Below, piece after piece: positions 6,871-11,416 of a stretch of DNA of 11,416 nt. The notes beneath the pieces are model-generated. The model had not been told where the DNA came from, ran no database searches, and saw only the letters and a program-made list of their open reading frames with translations. Source of the stretch: an uncultured Sphingomonas sp. (GTDB taxonomy: Bacteria > Pseudomonadota > Alphaproteobacteria > Sphingomonadales > Sphingomonadaceae); assembly GCA_934555855.1 (NCBI GenBank), contig CAKTFL010000025.1, positions 1 through 11,416 of the forward strand, read 5' to 3'. Both the position numbers and the translations under genes were made by a program. The first letter of the stretch is position 1, and the number at the start of each line of letters is the position of its first letter.

Positions 6871-8649
6871 ATGAGCTCGGTGAATCTTTGGCCGATCGGC
6901 AACTGCCAAGTGTCCGCCCTGATCGACGAAAAGGGCCGGTTCGTCTGGGGCTGCGTGCCCCGCGTCGATGGGGACCCGGCGTTCAGCTCGCTGCTCGACC
7001 GCGATGACGCGGAAACGGGGTTCTGGGCGATCGAACTGGAAGGCTGCGTCTCGACCACCCAGCATTACCTTCGCAACACGCCGGTTCTCGTGACCCGGCA
7101 CGAGGACGCGCAGGGCAATGCGGTGGAGATCACCGATTTCTGCCCGCGCTTCCTGCGCGACCGCCGAGTGTATCGACCGGCGGCGTTCGTGCGGCTGGTC
7201 CGGCCGGTGTCGGGATCGCCGCGCATCCGCGTCGCACTGCGCGTCGCAACCGACTGGGGCCGTCCGACCGAGACGACGACGGGCCCGACCTATGTCCGCT
7301 ACCTGATGGACGGGCGCACGCTGCGCCTGGTCACCGACGCACCGATCGACCGGCTCTGCTCCGAAACCTATTTCCGGCTGGAACAGCAGCTTCATTTCCA
7401 CCTCGGCCCGGACGAGGCGTATCAGGGCGATTTCGACGTCACCTTGCGCGCGATGCTGGACCGGACAGTCGAGGAATGGCGCGACTGGGTGCGCGGCCTC
7501 GCCACCCCGCTCGAATGGCAGGACGTGGTGATCCGCGCGGCAATCACGCTGAAGCTGTGCCAGCACGAGGCGACCGGAGCGATCGTCGCGGCACTGACCA
7601 CCTCGCTGCCCGAACATGCGGGTTCGGGGCGCAACTGGGACTATCGCTACTGCTGGGTGCGCGACGCCTATTACACGGTGCAGGCGCTGAACCGGCTGGG
7701 CGCGCTCGACGTGCTGGAGGGGTATCTCGAATATCTCCGCAACATCGTGGACGATGCCCATGGCGGGCATATCCAGCCGCTGTACGGCGTCGGCGGCGAA
7801 GCGAAGCTGATCGAGCGGATCGAGGACCGGCTGCCCGGCTATCGCGACATGGGCCCGGTGCGGGTGGGCAACCAGGCCTATGAACAGGTGCAGCACGACG
7901 CCTATGGCCAGATCGTGCTGTGCAACGTCCAGGCGTTCTTCGACCAGCGGCTGTTCCGCGTCGCGAACGTCGATGACTTCCGCGCGCTCGAACGCGTCGG
8001 CGACAAGGCATGGGAAGTCTATGACAAGCCCGATGCCGGCCTGTGGGAGCTGAGGACCAAGGCGCACGTCCATACCTATTCGGCCGCCATGTGCTGGGCG
8101 GCGTGCGACCGGCTGGCCAATGCCGCCGAACAGCTGGGCCTCGTCGATCGCCAGGTCTTCTGGGCCGAGCGGGCGCAGGCCATGCGGACCACGATCGAGA
8201 CGGCGGCATGGCGGCCGGAGACGCAGCGGGTGTCCGCGACCTTCGGCGGCGACGACCTGGACGCCAGCATCATCCAGCTGCTCGACCTGCGCTTCTTCGC
8301 GCCCGACGATCCCCGGTTCCGGGGCACGCTGGTCGCCGTCGAGGAGGGGCTGCGCCGCGGCAGCCACATGCTGCGCTATGCGACGGAGGACGATTTCGGC
8401 CTGCCGCATACGGCGTTCAACGTCTGCACCTTCTGGCTGATCGAGGCGCTGCACGCGACCGGCCGGCTGGCCGATGCCCGCGCGCTGTTCGAGGAAATGG
8501 TGTCGCGGCGCACGCCCGCGGGGCTGTTGTCGGAAGATATCGACCCGACGACCGGCGAATTGTGGGGAAACTACCCGCAGACCTATTCGTTGGTGGGGCT
8601 GATCAACTGCGCCGTGCTGCTTTCCAGGCCGTGGAGCAGCGTGCGGTGA
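6871..8649 (+). CDS. Glycoside hydrolase family 15 protein (glucoamylase or trehalase-like)
   Basis: A 592-residue inverting hydrolase of the (alpha/alpha)6-barrel GH15 family. Members remove glucose from the non-reducing ends of alpha-glucans or split trehalose. An N-terminal beta-rich domain begins SSVNLWPIGNCQVSALID. The barrel includes N255-W-D-Y-R-Y-C-W-V-R-D-A266. The likely general acid is E393 in GLWELR and the likely general base is E555 in GLLSEDID, so both catalytic glutamates are present. There is no signal peptide, which suggests cytoplasmic action on stored glycogen, maltodextrin or trehalose. The ATG at 6871 has GTGGAG 4 bases upstream. An in-frame extension back to 6589 is rejected because it runs through ppc and the repeats. 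It leads a run with DUF2934, glgX and treZ. Glucoamylase versus trehalase specificity cannot be settled by reading; the context fits either. Confidence 0.9.
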   Translation: MSSVNLWPIGNCQVSALIDEKGRFVWGCVPRVDGDPAFSSLLDRDDAETGFWAIELEGCVSTTQHYLRNTPVLVTRHEDAQGNAVEITDFCPRFLRDRRVYRPAAFVRLVRPVSGSPRIRVALRVATDWGRPTETTTGPTYVRYLMDGRTLRLVTDAPIDRLCSETYFRLEQQLHFHLGPDEAYQGDFDVTLRAMLDRTVEEWRDWVRGLATPLEWQDVVIRAAITLKLCQHEATGAIVAALTTSLPEHAGSGRNWDYRYCWVRDAYYTVQALNRLGALDVLEGYLEYLRNIVDDAHGGHIQPLYGVGGEAKLIERIEDRLPGYRDMGPVRVGNQAYEQVQHDAYGQIVLCNVQAFFDQRLFRVANVDDFRALERVGDKAWEVYDKPDAGLWELRTKAHVHTYSAAMCWAACDRLANAAEQLGLVDRQVFWAERAQAMRTTIETAAWRPETQRVSATFGGDDLDASIIQLLDLRFFAPDDPRFRGTLVAVEEGLRRGSHMLRYATEDDFGLPHTAFNVCTFWLIEALHATGRLADARALFEEMVSRRTPAGLLSEDIDPTTGELWGNYPQTYSLVGLINCAVLLSRPWSSVR

Positions 8650-8658
8650 CACGAATTT

Positions 8659-8670
8659 CGCGTTCGCGCG
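8659..8670 (+). other. Small CGCG hairpin with TTCG loop after the GH15 gene
   Basis: CGCG-TTCG-CGCG forms a 4-bp stem with the very stable UUCG loop, 9 bases after the GH15 stop and just upstream of the hairpin over the DUF2934 ribosome binding site. No T run follows, so it is unlikely to be a terminator on its own. The short stem could also be chance in GC-rich DNA. Confidence 0.3.
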
Positions 8671-8676
8671 TTGATG

Positions 8677-8691
8677 CTCCCTGACAGGGAG
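8677..8691 (+). promoter_or_regulatory. Hairpin covering the Shine-Dalgarno of the DUF2934 gene
   Basis: CTCCCTGACAGGGAG pairs CTCCCT (8677-8682) with AGGGAG (8686-8691) around a 3-base GAC loop. The right arm AGGGAG is the Shine-Dalgarno for the GTG at 8698, 6 bases away. The left arm is therefore a perfect anti-Shine-Dalgarno. The structure could hold back translation until a ribosome or a bound factor opens it. The pairing is direct observation; the regulatory role is inference. Confidence 0.5.
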
Positions 8692-8697
8692 ACGATA

Positions 8698-9078
8698 GTG
8701 ACAGACGACCGGCAGCAGCACATCCGGGAAAAGGCCTATGAGCTGTGGCAGGCCGAGGGTGAGCCTCATGGCCGCGACCAGGAGCACTGGGCCGAGGCCG
8801 AGCGACAGGTCGGCGGCGACGCGGGCACAACGGGCACGCAGCCGGCCGGAACACAGGTCGAAACACAGGCGGCCGAAGCACAGGCGGCCGGAACACCGCT
8901 TGGCGAGACCGAACCCAGTGGCGAACAGTCGGCGCTGCCCAGCGAACCAGCCCCGCCCGGCGACGCGACCACGCTCAGCCAGGAAACGCCGCCCGTCGAT
9001 GCAGCCCCGGCCGTCCCAGCGGCAGCGCCGGCAGCGAAGGGCCGGTCGCCCGGACGCGCGAAACCGCGCAAAGCCTGA
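8698..9078 (+). CDS. DUF2934 domain protein with disordered Ala/Pro-rich tail
   Basis: A 126-residue protein. Residues 8-37 (HIREKAYELWQAEGEPHGRD and on to HWAEAERQ) match the short helical DUF2934 domain, which has conserved IRE-A-LW, G-P-GRD and HW-AE positions and no known biochemical function. Residues 38-126 are low in complexity, rich in Ala, Pro, Gly, Thr, Gln and Glu, free of cysteine, and end in a basic stretch KGRSPGRAKPRKA. They are probably disordered. The GTG at 8698 is chosen because AGGGAG lies 6 bases upstream; in-frame TTG (8671) and ATG (8674) lack such a site and lie inside or before the hairpin. Its place between GH15 and glgX suggests a link to glycogen or trehalose metabolism, which is inference. 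The acidic-to-basic layout would suit binding to nucleic acid, protein or polyanion. Confidence 0.8.
   Translation: MTDDRQQHIREKAYELWQAEGEPHGRDQEHWAEAERQVGGDAGTTGTQPAGTQVETQAAEAQAAGTPLGETEPSGEQSALPSEPAPPGDATTLSQETPPVDAAPAVPAAAPAAKGRSPGRAKPRKA
8845..8896 (+). repeat. Degenerate short tandem repeat inside the DUF2934 gene
   Basis: The 12-mer CACAGGCGGCCG occurs at 8864-8875 and again at 8879-8890, exactly 15 bases apart. A related CACAGGTCG sits 12 bases before the first copy. Spacings are multiples of three, so the frame is kept, giving Thr-Gln-Val-Glu, Thr-Gln-Ala-Ala-Glu and Ala-Gln-Ala-Ala-Gly units in the disordered tail. This looks like slippage-type expansion of a linker. Confidence 0.55.
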
Positions 9079-9103
9079 TCGGCCCCGCCAGACTTCCGAC
9101 CCG

Positions 9104-9127
9104 ATCCGGTGGCACCTGCCGCCGGAT
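9104..9127 (+). other. Strong hairpin between the DUF2934 gene and glgX
   Basis: ATCCGGTGGC (9104-9113) pairs with GCCGCCGGAT (9118-9127) over ten positions, nine Watson-Crick and one G-U, around an ACCT loop. It sits 25 bases after the DUF2934 stop and ends 23 bases before the glgX start. No T run follows, so it is not a classic terminator. It could protect mRNA ends after cleavage or act in processing between cistrons; that role is inference. Confidence 0.55.
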
Positions 9128-9150
9128 GACCCATATCAGCGGAGCGCACG

Positions 9151-11253
9151 TTGCCCCTATCTGCGGACCGGCTCCAGCCCGGCTCACCTTATCCTCTCGG
9201 CGCCACCTTTGACGGCCTGGGCATCAACTTCGCCGTCTATTCCGCCAATGCCGACGGCATCGAGCTGTGCCTGTTCGACCCGGCCGGCAAGCGCGAGCTG
9301 AAGCGATTCTGGCTGCCCGAATGCACCGATGAAGTCTGGCACGGCTATCTGCCCGATGTGGAGCCGGGCCTGCTCTACGGCTATCGCGCGCATGGCCGGT
9401 ACGAGCCGGAGGCGGGGCATCGCTTCAACCCCAACAAGCTGCTGCTCGATCCCTACGCACGCAAGCTCGCCGGCCAGATCAAATGGACCGATGCGCTGCA
9501 CGGCTATCGTATCGGCCACCGTCGCGAGGACCTGTCGTTCGACAAGCGCGACAGCGCGCCCGCCATGCCCAAGGCGGTGGTGGTCGACGATCATTGGGAC
9601 TGGTCGCACGACCGGCGGCCGAACACCCCCTGGTCGGACACGGTGATCTACGAGGCGCACGTCAAGGGCCTGACCAAGCTGATGGAACTGGTGCCCCCGC
9701 GCCAGCGCGGCACCTATGCGGCGCTGGGCCATCCGGCGGTGATCGCGCACCTCCAACGGCTGGGCGTCACCGCGCTCGAACTGCTGCCGATCCAGAGCTT
9801 CACCCAGGATCGCTTTCTTCAGGAAAAGGGCCTGAAGAATTATTGGGGTTACAACACGCTCGGCTTCTTCGCACCGGAACAGGCGTACATGGCCGGCGAG
9901 CATCAGGACGAGCTGCGCCGCGCGGTCCATCGCCTGCACAAGGCGGGGATCGAGGTCATTCTCGACGTAGTCTACAACCATACCTGCGAGGGGTCGGAGC
10001 GCGGCCCGACCCTGTCGTGGCGGGGCTTCGACAATGCGAGCTACTACCGACTGGTCAAGGACAATCCGCGCTACACGATCAACGACACGGGCACCGGCAA
10101 CACGCTCAACATGTCCAAGGCGCGGGTGATCCAGATGGTAGCGGACTCGCTGCGCTACTGGGCGACGAGCTTCGGCATCGACGGCTTCCGCTTTGACCTC
10201 GGCCTGACGCTGGGGCGCGAAGAATATGGCTTCGATCCGGGCTCGGCCTTCTTCGACGTGCTGCGCCAGGACCCGGTGCTGGGCCGGCTGAAGCTGATCG
10301 CCGAGCCGTGGGACGTCGGGCCGGGCGGCTATCAGCTCGGCAATTTCCCACCGGGCTTCGCGGAATGGAACGACAAGTATCGCGACACGGTACGCAGCTA
10401 CTGGTGCGGCGACGAGGGGAAGCGCGCGGACTTGGCGGCGCGGCTGTCGGGATCGGGCGACCTGTTCGACCGGCGTGCCCGGCGCCCTTGGGCCAGCGTC
10501 AACTTCCTGGTCGCGCATGACGGCTTCACCCTCGCCGACACGGTGATGTACGAGGAACGCCACAATGAGGCCAATGGCGAGGACAATCGCGACGGCCACG
10601 ACAACAACCATTCGCGCAACTGGGGCGCGGAGGGGCCGACCGACGATCCGTCGATCAACGACGCGCGCGGCCGGGTGATGCGCTCGATGATGACCACGCT
10701 CGCCGCCTCGCTCGGCACGCCGATGCTGGTCGCGGGCGACGAGTTCGGGCGGACGCAGGGCGGCAACAACAACGCCTATTGCCAGGACAACGAGATCAGC
10801 TGGCTCGACTGGGAAGCCGCCGCCAGCGAAGAGGGGGAAGCGCTGATCGCCTTCACCGCGCGTCTGACCGCGCTGCGCCGCCGCTACCCCGCCCTCCGGG
10901 CGCCCGCGTTCCTCCACGGTCAGGACTCGCCGGCCGAAGGCGTGCAGGACCTGCAATGGTTCGACGAGCGCGGCCACCCGCTCAGCCCCGACGACTGGAA
11001 CAACCCCGAAGGCCGCGCCCTGGTCATGCGCCGCGCGCTCCGGACGGAGGACGGCCGCGTCGAGACGGTGACCCTGCTCCTCAACGGATCGGCCGACGCG
11101 CTTCCCTTCCACCTGCCCGAGCCACAGGGCGAGCGCACCGTGCTGATCGACAGCGCCAGGCCCGAACAAGGCGAGGTCACCATTGCCGACAGCTACGAAG
11201 TAGGCCCGCAATCGGCCGTGCTCGTCACCCGCATCGTCCCCGAGGTGGCATGA
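9151..11253 (+). CDS. glgX: Glycogen debranching enzyme GlgX
   Basis: GlgX is a GH13 isoamylase-type enzyme that cleaves alpha-1,6 branches of phosphorylase-trimmed glycogen, releasing short maltodextrins in the cytoplasm. The 700 residues include an N-terminal CBM48-type domain (GSPYPLGATFDGLGINFAVY) and a GH13 barrel. Region I is D272-V-V-Y-N276-H277. The nucleophile is D349 in GIDGFRFDLG, the acid/base is E385 in IAEPWD, and the transition-state stabiliser is D457 in VAHDGFTL. The family-typical stretches NYWGYNTLGFFAPE and GDEFGRTQGGNNNAYCQDNE are also present. The start is a TTG at 9151 with GGAG 6 bases upstream; no nearby in-frame ATG competes. It ends in ATGA, overlapping the treZ start, so the two are translationally coupled. 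Maltodextrins made here are the substrates of the TreY/TreZ trehalose route. All catalytic residues are intact. Confidence 0.95.
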   Translation: MPLSADRLQPGSPYPLGATFDGLGINFAVYSANADGIELCLFDPAGKRELKRFWLPECTDEVWHGYLPDVEPGLLYGYRAHGRYEPEAGHRFNPNKLLLDPYARKLAGQIKWTDALHGYRIGHRREDLSFDKRDSAPAMPKAVVVDDHWDWSHDRRPNTPWSDTVIYEAHVKGLTKLMELVPPRQRGTYAALGHPAVIAHLQRLGVTALELLPIQSFTQDRFLQEKGLKNYWGYNTLGFFAPEQAYMAGEHQDELRRAVHRLHKAGIEVILDVVYNHTCEGSERGPTLSWRGFDNASYYRLVKDNPRYTINDTGTGNTLNMSKARVIQMVADSLRYWATSFGIDGFRFDLGLTLGREEYGFDPGSAFFDVLRQDPVLGRLKLIAEPWDVGPGGYQLGNFPPGFAEWNDKYRDTVRSYWCGDEGKRADLAARLSGSGDLFDRRARRPWASVNFLVAHDGFTLADTVMYEERHNEANGEDNRDGHDNNHSRNWGAEGPTDDPSINDARGRVMRSMMTTLAASLGTPMLVAGDEFGRTQGGNNNAYCQDNEISWLDWEAAASEEGEALIAFTARLTALRRRYPALRAPAFLHGQDSPAEGVQDLQWFDERGHPLSPDDWNNPEGRALVMRRALRTEDGRVETVTLLLNGSADALPFHLPEPQGERTVLIDSARPEQGEVTIADSYEVGPQSAVLVTRIVPEVA

Positions 11254-11416
11254 GCGCCTGGGGCCCCGAGCCGCTTCCGGACGGCCGCACCGCGTTCCGC
11301 CTGTGGGCGCCCGCATCCGACGCGGTGATGCTGCAAATCGACGGCGAACCGCCCGTCGCCATGACGGCGGAGGCGGACGGCTGGTTCGCCGCGACGATCG
11401 CCGCCGGTCCCGGCAC
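11250..11416 (+). CDS. treZ: Malto-oligosyltrehalose trehalohydrolase, N-terminal part only
   Basis: TreZ releases trehalose from maltooligosyl-trehalose made by TreY. Only 55 complete codons are in the window. The visible start (MSAWGPEPLPDGRTAFRLWAPASDAVMLQIDG) matches the N-terminal beta-sandwich (E-set/CBM48) region of TreZ, with the typical G-x-x-PLPDG and F-R-LWAP pattern. The catalytic GH13 barrel lies beyond the edge, so a related GH13 enzyme such as a GlgB-type branching enzyme cannot be fully excluded. The ATG overlaps the glgX stop by four bases (ATGA), and GAGG a few bases upstream inside glgX can act as ribosome binding site. This tight coupling to glgX supports a trehalose-from-glycogen role. 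Confidence 0.85.
   Translation, partial: MSAWGPEPLPDGRTAFRLWAPASDAVMLQIDGEPPVAMTAEADGWFAATIAAGPG

Noticed and set aside
6625..8787. 720-codon open frame antisense to the GH15 gene
   Set aside because: Same cause as the frame opposite ppc. It spans the repeat pair and two gene boundaries, and its product shows no domain.
9184..11316. 710-codon open frame antisense to glgX
   Set aside because: Mirror of a well-supported GlgX gene with intact catalytic residues. The low-complexity Arg/Val/Ala product has no motif.

Overview
The window is GC-rich DNA with strong G/C bias at third codon positions and some GTG and TTG starts. The gene contents point to an alphaproteobacterium, most likely a sphingomonad: the PduO, HIG1, HNH and PEP carboxylase proteins resemble that group, and a palindromic repeat pair of a kind I recall from Sphingomonadaceae lies between two genes. 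This placement comes from recognising protein and repeat style, not from a marker gene. The window is densely coding and has no gap over 300 bases.

Left part, minus strand (about 2853 down to 1): a compact four-gene run that is probably one operon. In transcription order it holds gluQRS (glutamylation of queuosine in tRNA-Asp), a 74-residue HIG1-type two-helix membrane protein, a PduO-type cob(I)alamin adenosyltransferase, and egtB (ergothioneine synthase, cut by the left edge). Gaps between genes are 8 to 25 bases. The themes are tRNA modification, respiration, cobalamin and an antioxidant thiol.

Centre, plus strand (2916 to 6662): an HNH-endonuclease-fold protein is divergent from gluQRS. 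It is followed by a possible terminator hairpin, a small lipoprotein with three EF-hand loops, and a full-length phosphoenolpyruvate carboxylase (ppc).

Right part, plus strand (6871 to the right edge): a glycogen/trehalose operon. It encodes a GH15 family glucoamylase/trehalase-like hydrolase, a small DUF2934 protein with a disordered tail, the glycogen debranching enzyme GlgX, and the start of TreZ, whose ATG overlaps the glgX stop. GlgX trims glycogen branches and TreZ (normally with TreY, expected beyond the edge) releases trehalose from maltooligosyl-trehalose. The GH15 enzyme would hydrolyse terminal glucosides or trehalose.

Nothing here is clearly a new defence or mobile system. The points most worth a second look are the inverted pair of repeat units at 6679-6760, whose sequence differences are compensatory within each unit's own hairpin; two hairpins inside the GH15-DUF2934-glgX operon, one of which pairs with a Shine-Dalgarno sequence; and the DUF2934 protein in a carbohydrate operon.
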